Notes: generated by a model not told the origin, from the sequence alone. Shown: positions 36,631-49,900, numbered from the stretch's first letter. The stretch: 64,000 nucleotides of DNA from Sipunculus nudus (GCA_026874595.1 CM049312.1:23429956-23493955), one strand, 5' to 3'. A program made the numbers and translations.

Positions 36631-38097
36631 AAGTGGATGTTTAAAATAGCAAGACTGTGTTCAGGGGCCAAAATTTACCTACGCCAGGATAATGCATGAT
36701 CAAACTACATAGCAACACAGTTTGTGACAGTTCAAAATCTATATTCACTGGTTAGCTCTAGAACATTTGCGCTAGACTTCGATAATGGCAAAAGAATTAG
36801 CCTTGTATCATAATGGAAAGGATGTCTTTGATTGAAACAAAAACATATGGTGGGAATGATGATTATCTCCGAGAGTTATTTGATTCTTCCTTGTATTTTC
36901 TGACCCCCCTCGAAAATTTCAACAAAATCTGTTCAGAACAAAGTAAATGTGTAAATTTGCACAGCCAATCAGTCAACCACTTAAGAGTTAACCCTAGCGG
37001 AGGAATGAATATGGAAAGAAAGATAGCAGGAAGCTTCAGCGCTGCTACCATAATCAGGACCTAGTTATTTTTAATATTAGACAATTTCGGAGCATCTCCC
37101 AATATCCCAATATTTTTTAACAAAAATTTGGTTTCCCCGGGTTTGTATTTTATTGTAGTATTAAGAATTAGATAGAACAGTTTTCTTCAGATTCATGTTG
37201 AAAATACCTACAGGTTAATGAAGAAATCGAGGAGAATTTCTTTTAATTTGCCTGGTATATTGCCATTATATAAATACATATTTGACACGAAACAGTGTAT
37301 ACGTAAAAATTTAAGTAGACTGATAATTAATAGATGGCACCTGAGTATGTCATCAATCATAATGTAAACAACCACTGGGCTGTTACTTCACGTCAGTGGT
37401 GTATAATAAATTTGTCTCTGGTGTAAACTAGTGGCAAATAATGACAAGCGGGCCACCGATGCTGTCTTATCATCTCCGAACACGTCTGACAACAAATCCA
37501 CGGGGAAACGTAATGGGGAAGTTAGAATACACTACACCCAGACTAAATTGCCTCACTTGTAACTGTTTTGGGGAGCTCGTATTTCACTATGTCTTTTACT
37601 TATATTATGAATATGCCCGCGGCTGAGACTCCTAAACTCATATTTATATATTACGGATAAAGTTGCATCTAACGTTCTGAGAACCGCTGGTCGGGAAACC
37701 GCTGTGGGGAACTGTAATTTCACTGTGCATCAGACATAACCAACTTCTAAACAAGGCCCCTTACTAAAGACAAGGGCCACTTCTTTCAAATATCCGCAAA
37801 CAGTTAACCTGACTATATTTAACATACTTTTTTTTCGTTTTAACAAGGTGAACTTATAGTGTTCAATGGAATGATACGCAGGATTTACGGAAATACTTTT
37901 TCAGCTTTGGTCGATTTATTATAAAATAATGAAGGATGAAGTTAATGGTACTTGAACAAAAATATTGAGAACAACACTAGGCTTGTTGTCAATTATCACA
38001 GGCCTGTCATTTAGCAAGATGTATTTAAATTCCGGTCACTCACACAGAATAGGATAACCGATTTCTATACTAAAACATTTTCATTACGTAAAGATAA

Positions 38098-38103
<6 letters not shown>

Positions 38104-38152
<49 letters not shown>
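38104..38152. repeat. (AT)n microsatellite
   Basis: A pure array of about 24 AT units. Confidence 0.95.
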
Positions 38153-38155
<3 letters not shown>

Positions 38156-40189
38156 GTTAAGGACACTAAAATCAGACGAATTAACTATTGTAAATGTAAT
38201 GTAAATAATGTTGTTTTGTATTCTTCGATAGAAATTCCGTATGCTGAAGAAATCAATTCATGCAATTATATTTCAGGATTTTGACCGCAAAATAATTCTG
38301 GCGAAGATGAGCGCTTGTGAATACAAGTCATTTTTCACTGGGGATGGCAATAACAACCTCTAGATAATCAATAGAATTTCATTCAAGGCGTTAATTTCCC
38401 TATATCTGCTGCTTTGGTTAAAATGGACAACAATACCATACATTCCGTACTGGAACGTACTATCTATTTTACTTTGGCGAATTTTGGTTTGCCTGCACCC
38501 TTATCTGAGCAATATATTTTCTTATCAGGCACATGCTGATCAACCCACGCACAGACTGACATGTATTCGTATTGAGGCTCAGCTCTCTGGTATCCTGCCA
38601 GTTTATTTGTGATAATCTTAAATACACTTGTCCCTGTGGGCAATAGATGACCTTAATCAGCAATATTTCACATGCTGCATTTCCGTAAAATTGTTTCTTC
38701 TACATTCTGCCTTATAAAAAATGTGGGTTTTTTTAATAAATATTAATTGCCGTTAAGTAATGAAGTATGTAAATTATATGAAATAATTTCTCTCAAGAGG
38801 TCTCCCACTTGTATGGGATATACTTTGTTTTAACTGTTCAATTAATTTAAATTACGAGCTCGGTCAAACAACATACAGGAGTGTCCCATGTTTAAGTGTT
38901 TATTAATGATACACGTTTAGGTTTATTGTATTATTAATCACTCAACTTAATTAAAAGATATGTTGGGTGTTTCAAAATCTACTTGTTTCTACATTGATGG
39001 GGACCGTGAAGGCCTTTTGGTGAGCCTTTAAAGTGTCAGAATTGACAGAAAGGACTCAGATACAACAACTCACTAACTGATATTCTCTTCCACAAAATGG
39101 AAAATAAATCCTCTTCCTAGGGAGCAAGCGTTGATTTCTCATTTTGTAATTAATGATTTCATTTCGATTCTGAAGTAAATTTTTATTATCCGGGCTCTTT
39201 CTGAAATCTCCCCATCTTCTCTTCCCATGCTTTTCTGAACTTACTGAAGTTTTGATTTAAGGCATAATATAAGTAGAAACATGCTTCAAAACATTCTGAT
39301 ATGTCACAAACAAATATACATTTTATGCCATTAATTAAAGGGATCTCAACGTTAAAGAGGTATATGCCCCTTCATTAATTACATTACAATTATTAGTCAC
39401 AGCAAACAGGAAATATTGTGCACTTAACAGAAAATGTGCATGATTTGTTGAAAGCCATGTGTTATATTGAATTAATAATTTATATTTTGAGATGTTAAAT
39501 ACTGTTTAACCTTTTTCTTAAACACGTAAATAGACGAGGTCTTGTCAAATACTGATCTGTAAGTATTCCGTAAATTATCACCTTTAAAAGGAATAGTTAT
39601 ATCCATTGCTGCACTTTTGCTGACTGGTACATATAACTTTTACATTGTCTGGTATTATAAACATAAGTATTTACTAAAAACACTATTTATAAGAGACGAC
39701 AGGGGACCTTTGTTAAACGTATACACGAAAAGAAGCACACAATCAACGTAAATATTATGTTACTCAAGAATATTTAATGACTGAAAAAAAATTAAGTAGA
39801 TAGGCTTGTGCCTATTTATTCTCGTACGTGTTACCTATATTACATTTTAAACCTAACTAATGTTCAAAGTGTTATTATCGTATGTAACAGCGGGATTTGT
39901 ATATAAAGCACATCTTCTGGAATTCAATTGGGAGTTTTGGTGAATGCAGGTTTTAATCAAATATAACCGGAATCAATTCTATACATTTTCTTGTGACTTG
40001 TGATTTCTAACATTAAGTTACATGAGTAGTTAAAAAGCAGTTTATAGGTTTGGTGACACGGAACATGCTTATTTAATTCATTCCCCTTTGTATCACAGAG
40101 AATTCGGAGAGAAAATGTTGTTATCTACTCAGCAATACTCATGATATGAAGATGATCCTTGAATCTGGTTGCGGCACTTAGCGGACCGT

Positions 40190-40242
40190 ACTGCTAGTGC
40201 GGGACTGCTCCGGAGCCAGTCCTGAGCGATCCTGATCATATC

Positions 40243-40300
<58 letters not shown>

Positions 40301-40690
40301 GACTGGTCCTGAGAAGTCCGGTCCGGTCCGTTTGAATCATCTCTGTTTTCGGGGGTTTAGGACTAGGCAGGATCGGGAGTTCATCTTTTACCAATGAGAG
40401 CAGCTCTATAAATCACATGATGATGACGTGAAGACGGTGAATTAAGAAAAGGGAATTCGTGTCCACTTCAGTTGTCAATAGAAAAAAACTTGCTAATCAA
40501 ACCATTGATATTGTTTTTAAATATATGTATCCATTTATATACAGCAAATTTTATTAATAGTAATGTGTTATAAAGTAAAAGCATTATGTGTGCGACCCCT
40601 CTAGGACCGGATCGGACTGGGAAAATTGCGCCGAACTTAACAGGATTGCCAGTCTTGTCCGGTCCGATCCGGTCTCGTCTCGTCCGCTCT
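40190..40690. repeat. Degenerate GGTCC/GGACC-rich repeat split by (AT)n
   Basis: Patches such as 'agtcctgagcgatcctgat', 'aggactggtcctgag', 'aagtccggtccggtccg' and, further right, 'aggaccggatcggactgg' and 'cttgtccggtccgatccgg' make a low-complexity family of short GGTCC-like words on both strands. An (AT)n array at 40245-40297 interrupts it. No coding function is evident. The two complementary open frames over 40468-40822 come from this low-complexity DNA. Confidence 0.55.
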
Positions 40691-41715
40691 GCGCGCGGCC
40701 TACTGTACCTTGTCCATTGTCTTCCCGATGACCTGACGACCGTGGATGGGGCACACAACAGTAACCCTAACATCCAAGACGTTCATACTTTGCATGCTGA
40801 CAGACTCAAACGTTTTCGCTAACTGAACACAGAAAAAAATTAAAAAACATATTCATTTTTCGGTGTTAAGTAAATGCTGACTTTGTGTTATACTTGTCAC
40901 AGCAATATCATTCCGCCAGTGATATGTTTCAGACTAAGTCAACTAAGTAATTAAATTCCTGATGGTCCATGTGCAATTTTGCACTTTTCAAGATTAGCAT
41001 TACTACCGATAATTCACACATAAACTAAATTATCACATTCACAACTCACTTTTGATACCATTGTTAATATATGTATATATAATAACGCATGGTTTTCTAT
41101 GCCGTTGTATAAATGTGTTTATCGGAGTGTTTGATGCATTAGTCGCTCATAAAGACTTCATAATGTCCCATTTAACTGACGCTTCAGATGGATTTGTTCC
41201 GCTGTTGATTCCATGAATAACCAATTACCATGGATCACGCCGTCCTCAAATGTTAATGGACTGTTTGTATTTTAAAGCTCAGATGGAAACGATTTCCGCG
41301 TTTTCAAAATGGATGGAAGATAGATCGAAATAGGAAAAAAAATACCTAAAGCTGAATGCTAACAAGTATAGGTACTTAATTATTTACTTACAATAACAGT
41401 AATTCGTCGCTGTTGCCATCACTCAGAGTAGGGAGTGTACATGGCGATGAAATGTACCGTATTTATAGGCATGTCACGTAATTACACCTTTTGTGAAAGT
41501 ACAATGACCGCATAATCATTTTCGAGTCAGATTCAAAATCGATTTCATTGCAAATTTTTCAATTGGAATGTTTATGTGCTTTCTCTGTGACATTTACCTG
41601 TAACAATAAAACATCTAATACATTTTAACATCTTATTATTCAAACATCGTTGTTCATTAACAGTGGTTATTGATATAAACAGGGAACCAGACATATCACC
41701 AGACAGGAAGTTTTT

Positions 41716-41727
<12 letters not shown>

Positions 41728-41770
<43 letters not shown>
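41728..41770. repeat. (AT)n microsatellite
   Basis: About 21 AT units after a poly-T tract, some 500 bp upstream of the TMTC1-like start codon. Confidence 0.95.
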
Positions 41771-41772
<2 letters not shown>

Positions 41773-42237
41773 TTGATCTGGTAAGTTTAACTTCAATATT
41801 ACATGCAAAGTCGGAAAGGGTTGACATGTCGGGTAATGGGTATGGCTATGGGGGTACTATCGTTGATGTGTGACTACATTTACACTTCGAAAACAAAATA
41901 TCGGTCTGATCATAATTAAATAGGTAAACTCAATAGTAAAGACATTTTTATCGAAACAAACAGAAATATATGGATTAAATATAGAATAATTAAAAATAAC
42001 ACAAAATGTCCAATTGCTTCTCCATAATTCATTTAATGCCTGAAAAGACCACATTTGCAGTGCATTTGAACTTCGGTGGCTTTATACTTAACGTAGCCAG
42101 GTGGTGGCACAGGACAGCCAAGAGACACCGCCGGGGTCTTTTTAAACGAATAAGGCGTAAAGCAAATAACTCCATCAGCTGGTGTTCTCAGCTGGTTGGG
42201 CAGATATTGAATTGGCATCACGAGTATTTACAGCCAG

Positions 42238-42244
42238 TATAAAG
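42238..42244 (+). promoter_or_regulatory. Possible TATA element of the TMTC1-like gene
   Basis: The sequence 'tataaag' lies 79 bases upstream of the proposed start codon, at the edge of a stretch with raised GC and CpG content. It would place a start site near 42270. Many animal genes of this kind have no TATA box, so this is only a candidate. Confidence 0.25.
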
Positions 42245-42316
42245 CGCCTACTGGTGGTGATAGGATGAATTCCAGTGTTTACCTCAGGACGGGTCCGTTC
42301 ACTCATCAGAGTTGTG

Positions 42317-42690
42317 ATGGCTGCCAAGCCGAGCGGACCGGCTCTCCTTACGCGATGGTGTAAACTGTCGTCTGCTGGCGGGGGCGCGCAATTAGAGAAT
42401 AACAACTACCTGGTCAGTGAACACGTGCGACCGAGCCGCCAGGAGAGGTTCGATCCATGGATTAACAGACTTTCTGCTTATATTTTTGTCTCTACTTTAG
42501 CGGCTTTATGTTATTTTAACAGTCTACATGGCCAGCTCGTACATGATGACGTTTTTGCCATTAAGAATAATCCTGACGTCAGACAAGAGACGTCACTTGT
42601 CAAATTGTTTCGTCACGATTTCTGGGGCCGTGAGCTGACGGACAATACCAGTCACAAATCGTACAGACCTTTAACGGTCTTAACGTTCAG
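42317..42690 (+). CDS. TMTC1: TMTC1-like protein, first coding exon
   Basis: Encodes the N-terminus of a transmembrane O-mannosyltransferase with TPR repeats (TMTC family, ER membrane, acting on cadherin domains). The start ATG has G at -3 and +4. The frame is closed by TGA at 42266-42268, so this is the first in-frame Met. Residues 1-52 form a polar cytosolic segment and about 53-71 the first membrane helix. 'GQLVHDDVFAIKNNPDV' follows, in which Asp77-Asp78 is the conserved diacidic motif of the first luminal loop of GT-C glycosyltransferases. Then come 'HDFWG' and 'NTSHKSYRPLTVLTF', a hallmark of the family. The 'NSLHG', 'HDDV' and 'NNPDV' wording is closest to TMTC1 rather than TMTC2-4 as I remember them. 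The exon ends with the first two bases of an Arg codon at a consensus donor (gtaagc). Confidence 0.93.
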
Positions 42691-43494
42691 GTAAGCAGAA
42701 CCGTTAAATATCGGCTAGTTCTAATTTTTTTTACTGGGATAATAAAACTGAATAATTTAACAAAGCCCTAATGTTGGTGTGTGTGTGATATTTTGTGTGT
42801 AAAGCTCGAAATTTTTCATTGTATGTACTCGAAGAACAGTGCCAAATTAAAGTAGCTAGAAGCCCTGGGCCAGCAGACATGCAGGGCCAAATCTATAAGG
42901 ATTTGATACAGGGAAAGGAAACCTCGTTTTCTTATTTTCTCGTTTTTGAAAAGTCAAGAATTGATGAAATGATTGCGACTGTATTTGCCGTAAATCCAAT
43001 GGTGTACGTGTTTAATGTTACGTAGCAACTGAGCTTGACAGCAATTCAAGAACTGATGCGTTCAATGCTGAAATCAGTGCGTTTCTAAATTGTTTTGGGT
43101 TTCACTGTAACAAATAAAATCTATGGAAACATGCATTTAAAGAAGCATATAGTAAACATCTGTTAAGTAGAGATATTGTCACGAAACAGTTATAAAGAAT
43201 AAACAAGAAAATGTCGAACCTGCGGTACACATTGTGTTCCTTTTGTGTATATCCACTAATCATAAAGTGTGGACCCGCCAAAATAATCCAAATACATTTG
43301 ACAAGGGTATCTGGCGGCAAGTCAGACGAACCGGAGTCTTGCAAATGTCGTTTTGCATATATATTTTTTTATTTTTATTTGTCAACATTGGCGCAGGTAC
43401 CGTGTTTACTAACAGCGTATAGATAAACAAGTTCATATATCCGTCACAGAGACGTTATAAAAACCTTCCTTGACAGGAAATACCTATAGTCAGT

Positions 43495-44035
43495 GATCTA
43501 GGACTCCGAGTTCACTTTTTCAGGGACTCGGAATCGGACTCGCACGCGAGGGTCGTGGATTCGGACTTGGACTCGGAACTCAGGACTCTGACTTGTACTC
43601 GAACTCGGAACTCAGGACTGGAGAATACAGGCCGAGTCCATCTCGAGTCCAAGGAAAAATACCGTTACATAAACTAGGATGTTCAGATGCGGAACCCACT
43701 GATAGAAACTTATATTTGAAATATTAAGAGAGTATTTTGAGTAAAAAATCAACATGACTGTATATATACAAAGCTTTATCACTGCACCGGGGACTAACTG
43801 TATTTTAACATCAAAGTAAAGGCATGTGAAAACTTTAACTGAAATATTCTTGATAATCTCGAATATCCAGTTCAAAGTTTAAAAAATATATATATTCTTT
43901 CTGAACTAGGACCTGGACTCTAGCTTTAAAAGACTCCGACTTGTAGACGGTAGACTTGGGCTCCAATCTAAAAGACTTGGACTTGGACTCGGGTGACCTG
44001 GTTTCGGACTTGCACTTGGACTCGGATTGTGTGAA
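43495..44035. repeat. Degenerate GGACTC/GGACTT hexamer repeats, two patches
   Basis: Patches at 43495-43650 and 43905-44035 consist of short words such as 'ggactcggaatcggactcg', 'ggacttggactcggaactca' and 'gacttggacttggactcggg'. The roughly 250 bases between them are ordinary AT-rich sequence. This is an imperfect (GGACTC)n-type array, possibly split by an insertion. The open frame on the minus strand over it gives Ser-Glu-Ser-Lys-type repeats and is an artefact. Confidence 0.75.
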
Positions 44036-44448
44036 ATCGACTAGAGTAACTATGCAACAATGCCTACACTTTATTATTATGTACGCAGATAAGCCATTTA
44101 CAATGTTACAAAACATCTACACATAAGGCAGGAGAATAGCCTATGCGTGCATCCCGGTCAGCTCATATGTAAATCCGTCACTGTGGAGAAATTAGCCATA
44201 TCTTACAGGCACATGAAAGGATTAACAACACGGATAGGGTGGCGAGCAGATGTTGCACGCGGTACAATCCTTTTCATATAAGCAGCTGATGTCCCAGTAC
44301 TTAACCGTGAAGAGACAAATACCACTGGCCCCCGTGCACCCTCAGTGACGTGTATTTCCTGTAAATATCAAGATATGTATATATAGAGTGATAGATAAGT
44401 GTGAGTCACTGATATCACCACATGTTTTCATATAAACTATAAGTATAT

Positions 44449-44490
44449 TGTATATTCAAGGAAACCCCTTGTATATTCAAGGAAACCCCT
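44449..44490. repeat. Perfect 21-bp tandem duplication
   Basis: The unit 'tgtatattcaaggaaaccc' plus 'ct' occurs twice without mismatch, just before the (CT)n array. Confidence 0.9.
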
Positions 44491-44496
44491 CTCCTT

Positions 44497-44498
<2 letters not shown>

Positions 44499-44539
<41 letters not shown>
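44499..44539. repeat. (CT)n microsatellite
   Basis: About 20 CT units inside intron 1. Confidence 0.95.
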
Positions 44540-44541
<2 letters not shown>

Positions 44542-44661
44542 AATGATTTATTCGTTTTGATAATCGGAATGATTGTATTACAACAAAGGATTGGTCGACA
44601 TCGCAATATGTCTCTTCTACATTTCCTCTGAAATTTAAAATGTTTTATGTGATTTCGCTTC

Positions 44662-45130
44662 TTCTCTCTGCCTGCCTATGGTATCATGCTCTCACTCTGC
44701 TAGCCTCTGTGTATTATGCTCTCACTCTGCTAGCCTCTATGTATGTTGCTCTTACTCTCTGCTTGTCTGTGCGTATTATTCCTTCACTCTGCCTTTGTGT
44801 ATTTTGCTCTTAATTCTTGCTTGTCTGTGCGTATTTTTGTCTTACTCTGCCTGTTTTTGTGTATTTTGCTCTCACTCTCTGCTTGTCTGTGCGTTTATTC
44901 CCTCACTCTGCTTGTCTTTGTGTATTATGCTCTCACTCTATACTTGTCTGTGCGTATTTCGCTCTTACTCTAAATGCTCTCACTCTCTGGTTGTTTTTCC
45001 TCATTTTGCTCTCATTCTCTGCTTGTCTTTTTGTATTATGTTCTTACTCTGCCTGTCATTTATTGACTCTCATTCATTGTGTGTCTGGTTTGTGCACATT
45101 CATCTCTTACTCTCTGCCTGTCTTGGCGTC
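44662..45130. repeat. Minisatellite, about 30-bp unit with a two-unit higher order
   Basis: Units of 26-33 bp with the core 'gctctcactctctgcttgtc' plus 'tgtgcgtatt' repeat about 15 times. Forms with 'ctgtgcgtatt' and 'tttgtgtatt' alternate, giving a period near 62 bp. Plus-strand open frames over it (for example 44678-45148) encode Leu/Cys/Ser-rich repeats that resemble membrane protein only by composition. I regard them as artefacts of the T/C-rich repeat. Confidence 0.85.
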
Positions 45131-45384
45131 TATGGCACCAAACCATGACAGAGCGCAATTAGCTGAAACAATTAAATGCTGATATTCCATTGGTTTCTTA
45201 TAAAATGCTGGTCAGTTAGATAAAATTAATTCTCGATCAGATCGAACTGGGCTTTTCTTTAAGAAAGGTTGTCTCAATGACTAGATGCGAAGTGCAGGTT
45301 TTCTTATCTCAGGAACTCCCTTTTTCTGTCATTTGTTATCTAATAGACATCATAACAGTCAGTGTACCCGAAACACACAAATAC

Positions 45385-45388
<4 letters not shown>

Positions 45389-45431
<43 letters not shown>
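45389..45431. repeat. (AT)n microsatellite
   Basis: About 21 AT units in intron 1. Confidence 0.95.
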
Positions 45432-45433
<2 letters not shown>

Positions 45434-45498
45434 AGGTGGCGAGTAAACCACCTAGATAACATGTACCAAGGTCTGACGGGTTATTATTTATATACGAA

Positions 45499-45813
45499 TC
45501 AAGTAATGACAGCGGGCTTCATCAACGGTCCGGCCAGATACAGATCCGTAGACAAAATCTGAAAAAGCGTCCTCTCGACGGACCGCGCTTGGAGCAGGCT
45601 CATCCTTAAATCAAAGAAATCTCCCATGTCAAGTATCATAAAGGAAGCGGTAAAGCCGATTGAACGGTCGTGAATCTGATTTAAGTACCTTGAAATGTCG
45701 ACATAAGAACCTCCGCCACCCGAGTGAGCTGCCCTCGCCAGCATGGACCACTTGTTTATTGCGCTCCGTTTAAAATTTCTCATTCTTAAGTCATCAACTG
45801 TGGTTTCCGGCAT
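45499..45813 (-). other. Unrecognised 104-codon open reading frame nested antisense in intron 1
   Basis: A minus-strand frame that starts at an ATG with AAA at -3 to -1, is preceded in frame by TAG a few codons upstream, and ends at TGA. Its composition is balanced and coding-like (charged N-terminus, a Gly-Gly-Gly-Gly run, 'SYVDISRYLNQIHDRSIGF', hydrophobic Phe/Met/Leu patches) and distinctly richer in GC than its surroundings. There is no signal peptide, clear membrane helix or known family. It could be a small gene, a captured cDNA fragment, part of a transposon, or chance. Confidence 0.25.
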
Positions 45814-46570
45814 TTTTTTCTAAATCGGCTAACTTTTGGAGCAGGACGTCACGGCTGTAATTAAAGGCTTTTACTCTGTAGTGATCATCCACCGGTTATT
45901 GCACTCTATCCTTGATAAACCACAGGCCTAGATTTGCTATTCGTTAAAGTATAAGAGAACACAAAACCCTAATTTCTAAGCTCTGGTAACATTCGTCTGT
46001 AATTCATTTTCGTCTGCATCCAGTATTCGGCCATCCTGTAATTCTTCTCAAAGATTTGCGAAGTTGATGACAGAGCATTTGATTTACATCCTGATTTTTA
46101 AAATTCTGTAAAATGGTCACGCTCAGCTTAGTCGGATGTTTCTTAAATTCCTAAAATTTACTAAACATTTTTTTCTGTGCCATTTTAATATAATCAGGCT
46201 TTATAATAAAGATTATCCTGAACACTATTACGGAGGTACATATTTTAACTGAATAGTGTATTAACGCAGAAAAAATGGCAGGTTAACTATATTCAGAAGG
46301 CTACGGCATATTGTTGTAAACTTGCACAAGTTGTAAGTGAACAGAATATTTCACAGTCATCTTCCATCAGCCTATTCCTCTAGTAGAGCATAAACTAAAT
46401 GTGCCGATTGAAAAAAAAAAGATTATATAACTTATGATTATATTAAGAAATATTTGTAGATTACTAGACTTAGTTTATTTGACTAGTCAATCGGAACATT
46501 ATCTCACTAATATATAAGCTCTATAAGCTTGCTGCTGATTCATTGCGGCGAGGAACAACGCTGTCATACT

Positions 46571-46942
46571 TAAGTCGGATGTACATGTAACGCTACATCT
46601 ACAGTACTTCTGCGATCTCTTCCCCAGGTATGTAACGCAAACGTAGCGTTACGTATACACGATACTACGCCGAAATCACGATTAAACATGCACCGTTTAA
46701 GTAATTCCCACATTTTTCTGCCATCTGTTTGCCTTAATTTAAGTAAAATTAAGAACATGTTCTTACCTTTGCGTCTGCGTAAGGTTTCACGAAAACGCAG
46801 CATAATATTGTGTACACATAAGACTATGTGAGCGTTACGTGTGCGATTTCATCGAAACGTAAATCAGTATTGGTCAGCGTTCATCATATAGTTTTGGAAA
46901 CGTAACGCAGACGCATTGCAGCTGTCTGTAGATCCGGCTTTA
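46571..46942. mobile_element. Candidate MITE, 372 bp
   Basis: The left end reads 'taagtcggatgtaca' and the right end in reverse complement 'taaagccggatctaca', forming imperfect inverted repeats of about 16 bp. Near the middle is a perfect palindrome 'taagaacatgttctta' (46751-46766). No coding capacity. The right half, from just after the palindrome, is repeated at about 50455-50624 as the left edge of the second copy of the 3.7-kb tandem duplication. Confidence 0.5.
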
Positions 46943-49900
46943 GATTAACTTAACATAAAGAAGTATTGGTTAGCGCTTATTTCATGCAGGGCAGTTGGTA
47001 ACAATAAATTGGATGTATGTCTGTAGATAATAGTTCTCATTGTCTTTCTTATGTTATAAGTAGATAACATAAGATAAATGGAGATGTTGATGTAAGAGTG
47101 GCAAGTTCTTCTGCTTAGTCGATGTCACGTGGTACACTCCTGCTTTCAGCTTACTAGGCATACTAAGAGTTACTCCTGCACATTATGTAGTCTATCACAG
47201 TTTCATCTTCCACAATGGATATATAATCAGAAAAAAATAATCATTAATGACAAATTTGTGTTATTTGGAGAGGCCCGACGGTTAGGTGTTTTCTGTCCCT
47301 TCCCGTTCCTGCGATATCAATATTGATTCACTATCTACCCCGCCTTGAACAAGTATAAACAAACTTTCCTTTGTTAATCGTGTCTCATTAGGCTCCTAGA
47401 TAAAACATAATTCCCGGTGATTACAACGGGGATTTCAGGTTCTTTATATTTCTGCCCTTTGACTTATAATCTGCGACCGTTAATAGAACTCTCAATGTCA
47501 CAATAAAGAAAATGTTTATTACTGTTCTAAAGTAATCGTGCCCGAACCGAAAGGGGTATTGGGATCTTCAAGGTCAACTGGTAGTTCAGCAAGTGAGGCT
47601 TTTCTCAGATAAGTATATCTAAAAAGGCGACATCTTATTAAAACCGGACGCATTATATTCTTTAGTTGTGATTCCGTTCATACATGTGAAGCACTTTATT
47701 TAATCTAAATCTAGCAATTGAAAACGCATACGCGTACGATTCGATGAGTAATTTCACATTTTGACGTAAAGTACGGGGCATTCCGCTGGCAGATAATCCT
47801 CAAACATCACACGGAATTGAATCTTAGCTTTAGGTTTAAAAGATTGAGACAAATGTCAAAAACCTCTCCTATGATGAACTTAAGTTTATGCTTGTCTTTC
47901 ATAAACCAAATATATTTTGAAATAACATTAAAGCTCTCCGTAGGTAATTATATCATTTTAAACCTGGTAATTCCACAGTCTTCATACCGTATACATGAGC
48001 TAACGTGCAGCTTCGTCGGCGTCTGTTTTAATACCTGAGTTGTCTAATGGTCTGTTTTTCAGAGTAATGTGGAGGATAAAGGATGAACTTTAATACGTAT
48101 CATGACTTTAAAAAATCAATAAATATATTTCTTAAAATGTTTAAGTATCGCTGACGACATCATAAATAAAAAATATATTATAATTAAAACAATCAAATCT
48201 TTAATATTATTTATAAATAACAAACAGGAATTTTCTTTTTATGTTTTTTTAGATCCTTGTTGAATTGTCAAATTGTTATTTTTTTGTGCCTTTTAAATAA
48301 TTGATATGATAATGTATATACTTTGTGTCGGTTACTATATGGTGAATTCGCGAAAATGGAAACCGTGCGAAACATTGTAAACATGAAATCGCGAAAATGT
48401 AACCCTGTAAATATGAATCCTGCCTCAGTCGTTTATGTCTTGTATGAATAAACTGATATGTTATAACAGACGTTAAAGGCCGCGCACGTTTTAAAAGACC
48501 AGTAGTCCAGGTTTGGTTACAACCAGCTACAACCTAGCTACGTAAGGGGTCTTTTACGTTTCAAAGTGCCATACATAAAGTACCCTATACGTTAGGAAAG
48601 CCTCGGGTTTCATTAGCTGTACAAGACATTCATTCGCTGCTGTATTGGTCCGTAACAAAAATCCTTTCCAAATCCTGAAATTGTTCGTAGCCAGGACCTG
48701 ACGACACCGTCAGACAAATCGAATTAGACTCGTACCACGTCTGAACAACAGGACATTGTTGTCAGTCTCGGACTGAATAATGTCGCCATGACCGGACTCA
48801 ATGGTCCCTATACATGTCTGCAGCATACCACGCCGGAAGTATTGATTATATAAAAAACTTCCGGTGTAAAATATTAAAGCACTTCTTTTTTTTTAATTTT
48901 GTTCAACATACAGGCATTCAAATACATATACATACACGTACACATACACATATACATATATGCATATGTATGTACCATATCTCTGCCCTGTTCTTATTAT
49001 TCGTCTTTATATATAAAATCGACAAACCAAATGCCGTACATGCACGCGTAATTTAAGGCATTTGTTGTCATACCACCTAATAATATTCAGTACGTATAAG
49101 CTCCTGTCAACCATCTGTCCATTTTTACGATAGGCTTGCCAGTTAAATCGAAACTAATGCAGTCTTCATGTTAGCAATTAATCAGGCATGGTTGTTATCG
49201 AATAGCGGATCATTTCATTTTTTACAGCTTTGCCTTAATACGTATATTTTATGTAATTATGTATTTTGAGTTGTCATGTAGGTCTTTTAGTATAATCTCA
49301 TAAATGAAAAACTGGGGCTAACGCCAGAAGATAATCGTGTTGGGCTAAAATCTGGTTGAAGTTGTTCTTTTAACATGGCTCTCGTCAGGATTATACTGTA
49401 TAAAGTATTTCATCACATCAACACGTTAGGCTTAACGTGTAAAGTTTGCTGTGGTACACTGTCCTTCATCACCCCAGCTCGTAGCCCGCGTAGACGTGAT
49501 CTTTATCTCGTTAATACACATCTTGTAGCCCGCGTAGACGTGACTTTATTCAAGTTAATACGCACCTTGAAGCCCGTGTACACGTGCCTTTAATCACGCT
49601 AAAATAGACCTTGCAGCCAGCAAACATGTGTCTCTTATCACGCTAATACATCCCTTGCAGCCCATGTACACGTGTCTTTTATCAGGCTAACACGCACATC
49701 GCCGTCCGCGTACACGTGCCTTTTATCAAGCTCATACACCCCGTGCAGCCAGCGTACACACGCCTTCCATCGAGCTTTTACAAACCTTGCAGCCTGCGTA
49801 CATATGCCTTTTATCACGCTAATACGCACCTTGCAACCCGCGTACACATGCCTTTTATCACGCATACACACAACTTGCAGGCCGCGAACACGTCTTTTAT

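Larger units (their letters stand above)
36631..42237. other. Intergenic DNA upstream of the TMTC1-like gene
   Basis: No exon can be supported. It contains (AT)n arrays at 38104-38152, 40245-40297 and 41728-41770, and a degenerate GGTCC/GGACC-rich patch at 40190-40345 and 40595-40690. Promoter and distal regulatory DNA of the TMTC1-like gene presumably lie in the last part. Confidence 0.4.

Noticed and set aside
40468-40822. Overlapping antisense frames rich in Arg/Pro
   Set aside because: Low-complexity GGTCC/GGACC repeat DNA keeps both strands open.
44678-45148. 156-codon frame that looks like a Cys/Leu-rich membrane protein
   Set aside because: It is a direct translation of the T/C-rich 30-bp minisatellite; overlapping frames give equally hydrophobic products.
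46570-46803. 77-codon minus-strand frame
   Set aside because: It overlaps the left half of the candidate MITE and has no domain.
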